A program made the position numbers and the translations under genes. 10,419 nucleotides of DNA from an uncultured Oscillospiraceae bacterium (GTDB lineage Bacteria; Bacillota; Clostridia; Oscillospirales; Oscillospiraceae): positions 1-10,419 of the forward strand of contig CAKUHW010000015.1 in the NCBI GenBank assembly GCA_934659415.1, in the 5' to 3' direction. The notes beneath the pieces were generated by a model. The model was not told the DNA's origin. It saw nothing but the letters and a program-made list of their open reading frames with translations, and made no database searches. The first letter of the stretch is position 1, and each line of letters opens with the position of its first letter. Below are positions 1 to 6,675 of the stretch, piece after piece.

Positions 1-1
1 C

Positions 2-46
2 AAAAACTGAGGGGCCGGCATTCCCGTCGGAATGCCGGCCCCTTTT
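2..46 (-). terminator. Intrinsic terminator of the SDR gene
   Basis: A perfect 14-bp stem (11-24 paired with 29-42) closes on a 4-base loop. On the minus strand it is followed by a short spacer and five T residues (complement of 2-6), which suits termination of the SDR gene that stops at 98. A TTTT at 43-46 on the plus strand means it could also stop transcription entering from the left. Confidence 0.85.
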
Positions 47-97
47 CAGTGTACTCAAAACGAAAGAAGCGTCAGACCGCAGTCTGGGCGGCGCCGC

Positions 98-817
98 TTA
101 CAGCCGCATGCCGCCGTTGACCGACAGGACCTGCCCGGTCACATAGGAGGCGTCGTCGCTGACCAGGAACAGCGCGGCCTTTGCGATCTCCTCCGGCTGG
201 CCCAGCCGGCCCAGCATGGTCATGGCGGCGAATTTGTCCAGCAGCGCCTGGGGCACCGTTTTCAGCATATCGGTCATGGTGTACCCGGGGGCGATGCAGT
301 TGACGCGGACGGCCGCACCCTTGCGGGCGAACTCCTTCGCCCAGGTCTTGGTCAGGCCGATGAGCCCGGCCTTGGCGGCGGCGTAGTTCGCCTGGCCGAT
401 ATTGCCGTACTCCCCCACCACGGAGGAGATGTTCAAGATGGCGCCGCCGCCCTGTTCCGCCATGTGGGGTCCGATGTGGCGGGTCAGATTGAACACGCCC
501 TTCAGATTTACGGCGAGGACCGCGTCCCACATCTCATCGGTCATCTTTGCGGTCATGGCATCACGGGTGATGCCCGCATTGTTGACGAGGATGTCGATCC
601 GGCCGTATCTGGCCAGAATCTCCTCATAAAACCTGCGGCAGCCCTCTGTGTCCGTAACGTTCAGGGGATAGTACGCTACCCCCTCCTCCTGATAGGTCAT
701 CTCACCCAGGTCCACGGCGGCCACCGCCGCGCCCTCCCGGGCGAAGAGCCGGCACATGCAGCCGCCCAGTCCCCGTGCTCCGCCGGTCACCACGGCTACC
801 TTTCCCTGCAAACGCAT
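98..817 (-). CDS. SDR-family 3-oxoacyl-(ACP/CoA) reductase / 3-hydroxyacyl-CoA dehydrogenase, FabG-like
   Basis: This 239-residue protein is a classical short-chain dehydrogenase that interconverts a 3-keto and a 3-hydroxy group with NAD(P)H in the cytoplasm. Seen in the sequence: the Rossmann glycine motif TGGARGLG at residues 11-18, NNAG at 79-82, and the catalytic set N104, S132, Y145 and K149 (YAAAK). The length is normal for FabG (about 240-250). Asp36 at the end of strand beta2 suggests NAD(H) rather than NADP(H), which is an inference. An in-frame start at 865 exists, but the site GGGAGGA (830-824) lies 6 bases before the ATG at 817, which places the start there. The gene is divergent from a TetR regulator, and its promoter overlaps a palindrome. 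Next to a CoA ligase, a MaoC hydratase and a FabH-like enzyme, a role on CoA thioesters is more likely than housekeeping fatty-acid synthesis. Confidence 0.93.
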   Translation of the reverse strand: MRLQGKVAVVTGGARGLGGCMCRLFAREGAAVAAVDLGEMTYQEEGVAYYPLNVTDTEGCRRFYEEILARYGRIDILVNNAGITRDAMTAKMTDEMWDAVLAVNLKGVFNLTRHIGPHMAEQGGGAILNISSVVGEYGNIGQANYAAAKAGLIGLTKTWAKEFARKGAAVRVNCIAPGYTMTDMLKTVPQALLDKFAAMTMLGRLGQPEEIAKAALFLVSDDASYVTGQVLSVNGGMRL

Positions 818-859
818 GATCATTCCTCCCGACAAACATTCAGACTGTCGAGACTGTTG

Positions 860-883
860 AAACATGAGCCATTATTCATGTTT
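860..883. promoter_or_regulatory. Candidate TetR operator at the SDR promoter
   Basis: A perfect 8-bp inverted repeat (AAACATGA / TCATGTTT) is separated by 8 bases. It covers roughly -4 to +20 of the predicted SDR transcript, where a repressor would block initiation. Part of it (CATG, three bases, then CATTATTC, at 863-877) recurs at 1936-1950 in the leader of the transporter operon. Its size and symmetry fit a TetR-family dimer site. Binding by the adjacent regulator is inferred. Confidence 0.55.
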
Positions 884-884
884 A

Positions 885-913
885 TAAATACCACATCTGC
901 CGCCGCCTGTCAA
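885..913 (-). promoter_or_regulatory. Promoter of the SDR gene
   Basis: On the minus strand, TTGACA (913-908) is separated by 17 bp from TATTTA (890-885). The -10 hexamer is directly preceded by TGG, giving an extended -10 element. The predicted start near 879 gives a leader of about 60 bases before the ATG at 817. Confidence 0.65.
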
Positions 914-974
914 CCGGTTTTTTTGCAGGGCGGCAAATTTTTTGGGACGGGGGGGCGAAAATCGACGCTTGTGC

Positions 975-1003
975 TTGCACTTTTTCACCAAAAACTATAT
1001 AAT
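975..1003 (+). promoter_or_regulatory. Promoter of the tetR-like gene
   Basis: TTGCAC (975-980) is separated by 17 bp from a perfect TATAAT (998-1003), predicting a transcript start near 1010. The bases 999-1007 (ATAATGAAA) match the reverse complement of 1940-1948 in the transporter-operon box, so weak autoregulation through the -10 region is possible. Confidence 0.75.
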
Positions 1004-1059
1004 GAAATAGTGGACAAAAAATTCGGACCGGAGGCCACGGGCGTGCCGGTCCCGGAAGC

Positions 1060-1665
1060 ATGAGGAAGCCTATGCCAGACTATGTGATCCAACCGAAGAC
1101 CAAGCGCGGCGCGGCCACGCTGGAGAAGCTCATCGACGCGGCGGCGGCCGTATTCTACGAGAAGGGCTTCCATGGCGGCTCCGTCTCCGATATTACCCGG
1201 CGTGCCGGGGTGGGCAGCGGGACCTTCTATATCTATTTCGACAGCAAGCTCAGCGTATACCGCTATCTGCTGGTGGAGTATGGGCGGCGGGTGCGCGCCC
1301 GCGCGGCCCGGGCCATTGAGGGCTGCACCAGCCGGCGGGAGGCGGAGCGGCTGGGTATCCGCAGCTTTTTTGAGTACGCCCTGGAGGATAAGGCCATCTT
1401 CAACATCATCTGGGAGTCCCTCTACATCGACAAGTCGCTGTTTTACGACTTCTACGCCACCTTTTCCCGGTTCTACGTCCGAGGGCTGGAGGCGGCCCAG
1501 GCCGCCGGCGAGGTGCGGGACATCGACCCGGCGGTGCTCAGCTACATACTGATGGGCATCTCCAACTTTGTCGCCCTCAACGGTGTGGTGCTCAAGCAGG
1601 AGCACGGCATCGACTACCTGGTGGACGAGGTCATGAAGGTGCTGGAGCACGGGATGTTTACCTGA
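1060..1665 (+). CDS. TetR/AcrR-family transcriptional regulator
   Basis: This 201-residue protein has the usual TetR size. The N-terminal three-helix DNA-binding domain lies at about residues 18-63, with the helix-turn-helix around 41-60 (SVSDITRRAGVGSGTFYIYF), a near-consensus TetR signature. The rest is a helical ligand-binding and dimerisation domain without obvious specificity. The start is ambiguous: ATG at 1060 has only a weak ribosome site, while ATG at 1072 has AGGAAG three bases upstream, which is rather close. It lies between the divergent SDR gene and the transporter/ligase operon. Such regulators of acyl-CoA genes are typically repressors released by a CoA thioester. That ligand is inferred here, supported by a shared palindromic box in front of both transcription units. 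Confidence 0.93.
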   Translation: MRKPMPDYVIQPKTKRGAATLEKLIDAAAAVFYEKGFHGGSVSDITRRAGVGSGTFYIYFDSKLSVYRYLLVEYGRRVRARAARAIEGCTSRREAERLGIRSFFEYALEDKAIFNIIWESLYIDKSLFYDFYATFSRFYVRGLEAAQAAGEVRDIDPAVLSYILMGISNFVALNGVVLKQEHGIDYLVDEVMKVLEHGMFT

Positions 1666-1730
1666 TGCCCCGCCGGGACCGGGGACAGGCCCTGCGAACC
1701 TGCCCCAAAGGATCCCCTTTGCTGGACTGA

Positions 1731-1773
1731 GCCGCGCGGCGCCGGAGCTTTTCCGGCTCTGCGCGGCCTTTTT
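1731..1773 (+). terminator. Intrinsic terminator of the tetR-like gene
   Basis: A 7-bp outer stem (1731-1737 with 1761-1767) and a 5-bp inner stem (1741-1745 with 1753-1757) are separated by a 3x3 internal loop. They are followed by CTTTTT at 1768-1773. It isolates the regulator from the downstream operon. Confidence 0.85.
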
Positions 1774-1884
1774 CTGCCGCAATCCGCCGTCTCGCCCCGG
1801 GGGATCGCGGCCGTGTTTTCCAACAAAAAGACGGGGCTGGAATTGTCTAAACGCACAAATTGGATGAGTTCGACAAGAAAGAGG

Positions 1885-1913
1885 TTGACGCCGCGGCTTG
1901 CATGTGTTATTTT
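1885..1913 (+). promoter_or_regulatory. Promoter of the transporter/ligase operon
   Basis: TTGACG (1885-1890) is separated by 17 bp from TATTTT (1908-1913), which is preceded by TGT as an extended -10. This architecture matches the SDR promoter (TTGACA-N17-TGG-TATTTA) and suggests co-regulation. The predicted start near 1920 leaves a leader of about 113 bases containing the candidate operator at 1934-1953. A purine-only tract, mostly G and A, at about 1966-1990 is the only other notable feature of the 1774-2032 gap. Confidence 0.65.
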
Positions 1914-1933
1914 AACCATAAGATGACTGGTGA

Positions 1934-1953
1934 TTCATGTTTCATTATTCGAA
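1934..1953. promoter_or_regulatory. Candidate second TetR operator in the transporter-operon leader
   Basis: The box shares CATG-N3-CATTATTC (1936-1950) with the palindrome at 860-883. Its TCATGTTTCA (1935-1944) also matches exactly the minus-strand sequence at 867-858. It lies about 15-35 bases after the predicted transcript start, similar to its placement at the SDR promoter. It is less symmetric than the first site, so the assignment rests mainly on the shared sequence. Confidence 0.45.
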
Positions 1954-2032
1954 TTTTTTCGCCGTTGGGAGGGGAGAGGAAGAGAGAGAGACAAATTCGC
2001 AGCAAACCGTAATTTGAATAGGGAGTGAGACT

Positions 2033-2479
2033 ATGGATATCAAAAAGCACGGTACACTGATTTGGATCCTGATCGCTGCGCTGTGGATCGTGATCATCGC
2101 GCTGGGGACGACGGGCCACTTTGTCATCGGCATGTGTCTGGGCGTCGTGCTCATGTTCCTGCATTGTATTCTGGGTGTGGCCAAGGGCGGCAAGGTCTCC
2201 AAAAAGTTTCTTGTCTACCCCATGCTGGTCTGGGCCGTCCTCTGGGTGGTCAGCTTTATCCTTTCCGGCTACTGGGGAGATCTCTTTGCCGGCACCACGC
2301 CCACCTTCACCATCCTCGGCTTACATCCTTCCTTCGCACCCACCATTTTCCTGTACTGGATCGGTGGCCAGCTCACCCTGAACCTGGGGTTCTACCTCTT
2401 CCAGGATGAGTGGCTTTCTCAAAAGGACTGGGACGCCTTCTGTGAAAAGGCGAAAACGATCAAGGAGGGCGTAAAATAA
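2033..2479 (+). CDS. Small four-helix membrane protein, putative symporter accessory subunit
   Basis: This 148-residue integral membrane protein was not recognised as a named family. Four hydrophobic helices are visible at about residues 8-26, 28-49, 59-80 and 100-123. They are followed by a short charged cytoplasmic-looking tail rich in Lys, Glu and Asp. GGGAGTGAG ends a few bases before the ATG and supports this start. Its stop codon overlaps the start of the sodium:solute symporter by one base, so the two are translationally coupled. Small membrane partners encoded just before SSS-family symporters are known (for example YhdT with PanF and the DUF4212 small subunits). This one is longer than YhdT and resembles them only by context. 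An accessory role in folding or transport is inferred. Confidence 0.8.
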   Translation: MDIKKHGTLIWILIAALWIVIIALGTTGHFVIGMCLGVVLMFLHCILGVAKGGKVSKKFLVYPMLVWAVLWVVSFILSGYWGDLFAGTTPTFTILGLHPSFAPTIFLYWIGGQLTLNLGFYLFQDEWLSQKDWDAFCEKAKTIKEGVK

Positions 2480-3975
2480 TGGGCGCTGGTACAATTATTC
2501 TGATTCTCAGCTTTTCCATCCTGATGATCGTGGTCTCCTTCGGCATCGGCATCTGGGCCAAGAAGAAGGCCACCACGGCCCAGGCCTACTTCGGCGGCAC
2601 CGCCATGTTCGGCCCCGTGGCGGTGGGACTGTCCTCCATGGCCGGCATTGCCTCCGCCTTTGCCATGGTGGGCGTGCCCGGCATCATCTACGGCACGGGC
2701 AACGCCATGACCTTCTGGATGCTTTCCGGCGCGGCCTTTGCCATGAGCTACATCATCCTCGGCAAGAAGATGCGTGCCATGGCCGAGGTGGCGCCCATCT
2801 CCAGCCTGGGCGATATCTGCGACATCCGCTTTAACAACAACCGGGTCATCAAGGCCCTCATGTCTCTGGTGATCTGCCTGGGCTGCGTGGGCTATCTGGC
2901 GGCGCAGATCTCCGCGGGCACCGCCCTCATCGCCAACCTGATCGACATTCCCCCCATCGTCTGCGGCATCATCATCTTCGGCCTGCTCACCGTGTACACC
3001 GCTCTGTCCGGCGAGGTGGGCGGCCTGCTGTCCCAGGCGTTCCAGGGCTTTATCATGGTGTTCGCCTCCCTCATCCTCATCATCGCCTTCTTTGCGGTCA
3101 CCGGCGGGTTCGGCAACGTGCTGAAGGCGGTCTCCGCCGTGCCGGAGGTCACCGGCGCCAACGGCGTGACCAAGACCCTGGGCGCCGGTCTGCTGGATGC
3201 GTGGGGCACCTTCCCCGGCGGTATTTCCCTGACGTGGATGCTCATCCCCATCCTGGGCTGCGTGGGCCAGCCCCAGGTCCTGACCCGGATGTACGCGGTG
3301 AAGAACCCCCGCGACCTGCCCAAGGCCGGTCTGGTCACCGCCGTCACCCACACCATCGTCGGCTTCCTGGCCGTCGTGGGAGCTTACGGCGCCCTCTACC
3401 TGGTCGCCACCGGCAAGATCGATCCTCTGGCCTCCAACGACCAGGCCATCTACGCCTTTGCGGACCATCTGGGCATCTGGGCACAGCTGCTGGTGTACGC
3501 CGCCATTCTGGCTGCGGCTCTGTCCTCCGCCTCCATGTTCCTCTCCTCTTCCTCCACGCTGCTGTCCAAGGACCTGCCCAGCGCCCTGGGCATCCGCATC
3601 GCCCCTGAAAAGCAGATCAAGGTCTCCCGCGTGTTCATGTTCATCCTGGGGGCCATCGCCATTGTCGTGTCCATCTTCTCCTCCGAGATGGTGGCCCTGC
3701 TGGGCACCTTCGGCTGGGGCACCCTGGTCAGCGCCACCTTCCCCGTGTTCGTGGTCGGCCTGCTGTGGGACCGCTGCACCACCCCCGGCGCCCTGGTGGG
3801 CATCTGCTATTCCTTCGTGTTCAACCTGCTGCCCCTGATCACGAACTTCAAATACCCCTCCGCGCTGCCCGCCTACTTCATCACCTCCGCTGTGGCCGTG
3901 GCGCTCACGGTCATCGTATCCCTCTTCACCAAGCCCAAACTGAACGCCGCCAGCAAGGCGGTCCTGGATCTCTGA
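2479..3975 (+). CDS. Sodium:solute symporter (SSS family)
   Basis: This 498-residue polytopic membrane protein has the length and helix density of the SSS/SLC5 family (LeuT fold, about 13 helices), which drives solute uptake with sodium. The first core helix contains GLSSMAGIASAF (about residues 50-61). The region around residues 342-365, with ALSSAS, then SSSSTLLSKDL, matches the conserved helix carrying the Ser/Thr ligands of the Na2 sodium site in this family. AAGGAGGG at 2462-2469 lies 9 bases before the ATG. The substrate cannot be read from sequence. The downstream acyl-CoA ligase and hydratase make a monocarboxylate or aryl/alkyl carboxylate more likely than proline, sugar or pantothenate. 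A strong GC hairpin without a T-tract follows the stop. Confidence 0.93.
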   Translation: MGAGTIILILSFSILMIVVSFGIGIWAKKKATTAQAYFGGTAMFGPVAVGLSSMAGIASAFAMVGVPGIIYGTGNAMTFWMLSGAAFAMSYIILGKKMRAMAEVAPISSLGDICDIRFNNNRVIKALMSLVICLGCVGYLAAQISAGTALIANLIDIPPIVCGIIIFGLLTVYTALSGEVGGLLSQAFQGFIMVFASLILIIAFFAVTGGFGNVLKAVSAVPEVTGANGVTKTLGAGLLDAWGTFPGGISLTWMLIPILGCVGQPQVLTRMYAVKNPRDLPKAGLVTAVTHTIVGFLAVVGAYGALYLVATGKIDPLASNDQAIYAFADHLGIWAQLLVYAAILAAALSSASMFLSSSSTLLSKDLPSALGIRIAPEKQIKVSRVFMFILGAIAIVVSIFSSEMVALLGTFGWGTLVSATFPVFVVGLLWDRCTTPGALVGICYSFVFNLLPLITNFKYPSALPAYFITSAVAVALTVIVSLFTKPKLNAASKAVLDL

Positions 3976-3984
3976 GCGTCCGTC

Positions 3985-4015
3985 GGAGCCGGCCCGGTGC
4001 GTCCGGGCCGGCTCC
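3985..4015 (+). other. Strong intercistronic hairpin without T-tract
   Basis: A perfect 13-bp GC-rich stem (3985-3997 with 4003-4015) closes on a 5-base loop directly after the symporter stop. It is followed by GGCAAAAG rather than T residues, so it is not a standard intrinsic terminator. It may protect the upstream mRNA 3' end or partly attenuate the operon, giving more transporter than enzyme transcript. No promoter is visible between here and 4091. Confidence 0.7.
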
Positions 4016-4046
4016 GGCAAAAGACGGACGCAGGCGCACTGAAATC

Positions 4047-4070
4047 TGCCCCGGAGGAAGTCTCCGGGCA
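4047..4070 (+). other. Small hairpin ahead of the acyl-CoA ligase ribosome site
   Basis: CCCGGAG (4050-4056) pairs with CTCCGGG (4062-4068) around a 5-base loop, with two further pairs after a bulge. The likely ribosome site AAAGGAAG (about 4074-4081) starts just after the stem. The hairpin may affect translation of the ligase but does not itself hide the ribosome site. Confidence 0.4.
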
Positions 4071-4090
4071 TTGAAAGGAAGACTTGTTCC

Positions 4091-5653
4091 ATGGATAACG
4101 GTTGGATCGGCAACTATTCCTATTTTCGCGCCCGGCTGAGCGCAGACAGCGTGGCCGTGGTGGACGTGGATACAGAGAAGAAGTATACCTACGGCGACCT
4201 GGACCGCCGGGCCAATATTCTGGCCAACCTGCTGCGCACGCGCTATGGCATTGAAAAGGGCGACCGGGTGGCCTTCCTCAGCCGCAGCCGCGTGGAGCTT
4301 ATCGACGGCTACTTTGCCACGGGCAAGCTGGGAGCCATCCTGGTGCCTTACAACGCCCGTCTCTCCCCGGAGGAGCTGGGACAGCTCATGGCCAACGAGC
4401 AGCCCAAGGTGCTGGTCTATGAGGGCATCTACGCCGGAAACGTCCGCGCTCTGGCGGAGATGGGCGCGCTGGAGCAGTTTATCTGCCTGGACGCCGAAGA
4501 CGATCCCCTGGGCCACGCCGTGTATGACGAGCTGCTGGCGGGCGGCGACGATACCGCCGTGTCCTGCCCCACACTGGAGCTGGAGGACACCCACCTCATC
4601 ATCCACACCGGCGGCACCACGGGCCTGCCCAAGGGCGGACTGATCACCCACAAGGGAGAGATCTTCAATTCCTTCAGCGAGATCTGCACCTGGGGCCTGC
4701 GGTATGACGACAAGGCCCTGATCCTCCTCCCCCTGTTCCACACCGGCGGCTGGAACCTGCTCACCCTGCCGCTGCTCCATGCGGGCGGCACGGTCTATCT
4801 TGCCCGCGCCTATGACCCGGGAAAGACCATTGAGCTGGTGCAGCGGGAGAAGCTGACCTATCTGTTCGGCGCAGCCACCATTTTCCGCATGATGGTGGAG
4901 CGGCCGGAGTTTGCCGCAGCGGATCTGTCCAGCCTGAGGTGGGTCATGGCGGGCGCCGCCCCCACGCCGGTGAACATCATGCAGCAGTTCTGGGACAAGG
5001 GCGTCAAGTTCGTGCTGGGCTACGGCATGACCGAGGCGGGGCCCAACAACCTGTCCACGCCGCCGCAGTTCGTCCCCCAGAAGGTCATCGAGGAGAAGTA
5101 TGCCTCCGTGGGCAAGCCCTTCTACCTTGCCCAGGTCAAGCTGGTGGACGACGACGGGCGGGAGGTCACCCGACCCAACGAGCCCGGCGAGCTGCTCTGG
5201 AGCGGCCCTATCGTCTTCAAGGGCTATTGGGGCAACCAGGCCGAGACGGACCGCACCCTGGTGGACGGCTGGGTCCACAGCGGGGACATGGCCACCGTGG
5301 ATGAGGACGGCTACTACTACATCGTGGGCCGCAAGAAGAATATGTACATCTCCGGCGGCGAGAACGTGTTCCCCGCGGAGATCGAGAGCGCCATCTATGA
5401 GATCGAGCCGGTGCGGGAGGTGTGCGTCATCGGTGTGCCCGATGAGAAGTGGGGCGAGGTGGGCAAGGCAGTGGTCTCGCTGAAGCCGGGCATGACCATC
5501 GACAAGGCGGGCATCCTGGCCGCGCTGAACGGAAAGCTCGCCCGGTACAAGATTCCCAAATACGTCACCTTTGTGGACGACATTCCAAAGAATAACGTAG
5601 GCAAGATCGTGGTACACGAGATTCAGAAGGCTTACGGAGAAGCGGAGGACTGA
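4091..5653 (+). CDS. AMP-forming acyl-CoA ligase (ANL superfamily, FadD-like)
   Basis: This 520-residue enzyme activates a carboxylic acid to its CoA thioester through an acyl-adenylate, using ATP. ANL core motifs appear in order: the phosphate-binding loop TGGTTGLPKG at residues 173-182, GYGMTE at 310-315, then SGDMATVDEDGYYYIVGRKKN before the hinge (about 397-418), ISGGENVFPAEIE just after it, and the C-terminal catalytic lysine K505 in NNVGKI. The length is normal for medium-chain or aryl CoA ligases. The TGG form of the A3 loop is like that of fatty-acyl ligases. The substrate is not determined. The gene follows the symporter in the same direction and is followed, 2 bases after its stop, by a FabH-like gene, so it likely activates the imported acid. 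Benzoate/cinnamate-type, short-chain and medium-chain acids are all possible. Confidence 0.94.
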   Translation: MDNGWIGNYSYFRARLSADSVAVVDVDTEKKYTYGDLDRRANILANLLRTRYGIEKGDRVAFLSRSRVELIDGYFATGKLGAILVPYNARLSPEELGQLMANEQPKVLVYEGIYAGNVRALAEMGALEQFICLDAEDDPLGHAVYDELLAGGDDTAVSCPTLELEDTHLIIHTGGTTGLPKGGLITHKGEIFNSFSEICTWGLRYDDKALILLPLFHTGGWNLLTLPLLHAGGTVYLARAYDPGKTIELVQREKLTYLFGAATIFRMMVERPEFAAADLSSLRWVMAGAAPTPVNIMQQFWDKGVKFVLGYGMTEAGPNNLSTPPQFVPQKVIEEKYASVGKPFYLAQVKLVDDDGREVTRPNEPGELLWSGPIVFKGYWGNQAETDRTLVDGWVHSGDMATVDEDGYYYIVGRKKNMYISGGENVFPAEIESAIYEIEPVREVCVIGVPDEKWGEVGKAVVSLKPGMTIDKAGILAALNGKLARYKIPKYVTFVDDIPKNNVGKIVVHEIQKAYGEAED

Positions 5654-5655
5654 AC

Positions 5656-6675
5656 ATGGCAGAACACCACGTAGGGATCCGCAGCATCGGCTCCTATGTC
5701 CCCGCGCAGATCCGGGACAGCGCCTGGATCGCCCGGGCCTCCGGCATTCCGGAGCCGGTCATCCGGGAGAAATTCGGCATCCGGCAGGTCCACCGGGCGG
5801 GACCGGAGGATACCGTTTCCGCCATGGGGGTGAAGGCTGCCCGCCGGGCGCTGGACGGCCTGGCCCCGGAGGAGCTGGACATGGTGGTCTACTGCGGGAG
5901 CGAATACAAGGATTATTATATGTTCAACTGCGCCGCCAAAATCGCCTGGGAGCTGGGAGCGAAAAACGCCGTGGCCTTTGAGCTCCACTCCCTGTGCTCC
6001 GCGGGGGTGTACGCCCTCAAGGTCCTGAAGGCCATGATGCTCCAGGATGAGAGCCTGCGGCGGGTGCTGGTGGTATCCTCCTCCAAGGAGGGAGACCTCA
6101 TCAACTACGCCGACAGCGACAGCCGCTTTATGTTCAACTTCGGCGACGGGGCCGCAGCTGCCGTGCTGGAGCGCGACCTGGGCCGCAACGTCATTCTGGA
6201 GACCTGCATGATCGTGGACGGGCAGTTTGCCTGCGATGTCTCTGTGCCGGGCATCGGCTGCGTCAACCGGGACAAATTCGATGCCATGACCTATGAGGAC
6301 CGCTTCCTGCGGGTGCGCGACCTGCCCGACATGAAAAAGCGCCTGGACCCCATCACCCTGGGCAACTTCCTCAAGGTCATGGATCAGGCGGTGGAGCGCA
6401 GCGGCCGCACGGGGGCCGATGTGGGCTTTGTGGCGCCTATCTGCATGAAAAAATCCATGCTGGCGGGGCTGCTGGCCCACTTCGGGCTGAGCGAGGAGAA
6501 CAGCTTCCTGCTGGACGAGTACGGCCACTGCCAGTCGGCCGACTGCTACCTGGCCATCGAGCAGGGCCTGAAGTGCGGCCGCCTGCACGATGGGGACCTT
6601 ATCGTCACCGTGTCCGCCGGGACGGGCTACTCCTGGGCGTCCACCTGCATCCAGTGGGGGCCCTGGCATGGCTGA
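5656..6675 (+). CDS. FabH-like 3-oxoacyl synthase III family protein with altered active site
   Basis: This 339-residue thiolase-superfamily protein resembles FabH (KASIII), which condenses an acyl-CoA with malonyl-ACP. The nucleophilic cysteine is C114 in HSLCSAG, at the family position (C112 in E. coli FabH). The other two triad positions differ. The segment VAPICMKKS (259-267) stands where FabH has PHQAN, so the catalytic His appears replaced by I262. The segment YGHCQSAD (289-296) stands where FabH has GNTSAAS, so Asn appears replaced by H291. The C-terminal DGDLIVTVSAGTGYSWAS matches the FabH end. GGAGG at 5644-5648 precedes the ATG. The gene is tightly packed between the ligase and the hydratase. 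It could condense, thiolytically cleave, or transfer acyl groups; the chemistry is uncertain. Confidence 0.85.
   Translation: MAEHHVGIRSIGSYVPAQIRDSAWIARASGIPEPVIREKFGIRQVHRAGPEDTVSAMGVKAARRALDGLAPEELDMVVYCGSEYKDYYMFNCAAKIAWELGAKNAVAFELHSLCSAGVYALKVLKAMMLQDESLRRVLVVSSSKEGDLINYADSDSRFMFNFGDGAAAAVLERDLGRNVILETCMIVDGQFACDVSVPGIGCVNRDKFDAMTYEDRFLRVRDLPDMKKRLDPITLGNFLKVMDQAVERSGRTGADVGFVAPICMKKSMLAGLLAHFGLSEENSFLLDEYGHCQSADCYLAIEQGLKCGRLHDGDLIVTVSAGTGYSWASTCIQWGPWHG

Noticed and set aside
32..1063. Long plus-strand open frame of 343 codons opposite the SDR gene
   Set aside because: It runs antisense through a clear SDR gene, crosses the divergent promoter region and has no recognisable domain or ribosome site. 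It is a GC-driven shadow frame.
2419..4113. Minus-strand open frame of 564 codons opposite the symporter
   Set aside because: The translation is His/Gly/Gln/Asp-rich low-complexity sequence typical of the antisense of a hydrophobic GC-rich gene, while the plus strand encodes a clear SSS transporter.
3926..5617. Minus-strand open frame of 563 codons opposite the acyl-CoA ligase
   Set aside because: The plus strand carries all ANL motifs in order; the antisense translation has no domain and spans an intergenic region.
6590..6667. Longer MaoC start at ATG 6590
   Set aside because: It would overlap the FabH-like gene by 86 bases with no ribosome site, and the extra residues look like out-of-frame FabH sequence.
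5632..6669. Minus-strand open frame of 345 codons opposite the FabH-like gene
   Set aside because: It is a shadow frame with no domain; the plus-strand gene has the FabH cysteine motif and a good ribosome site.
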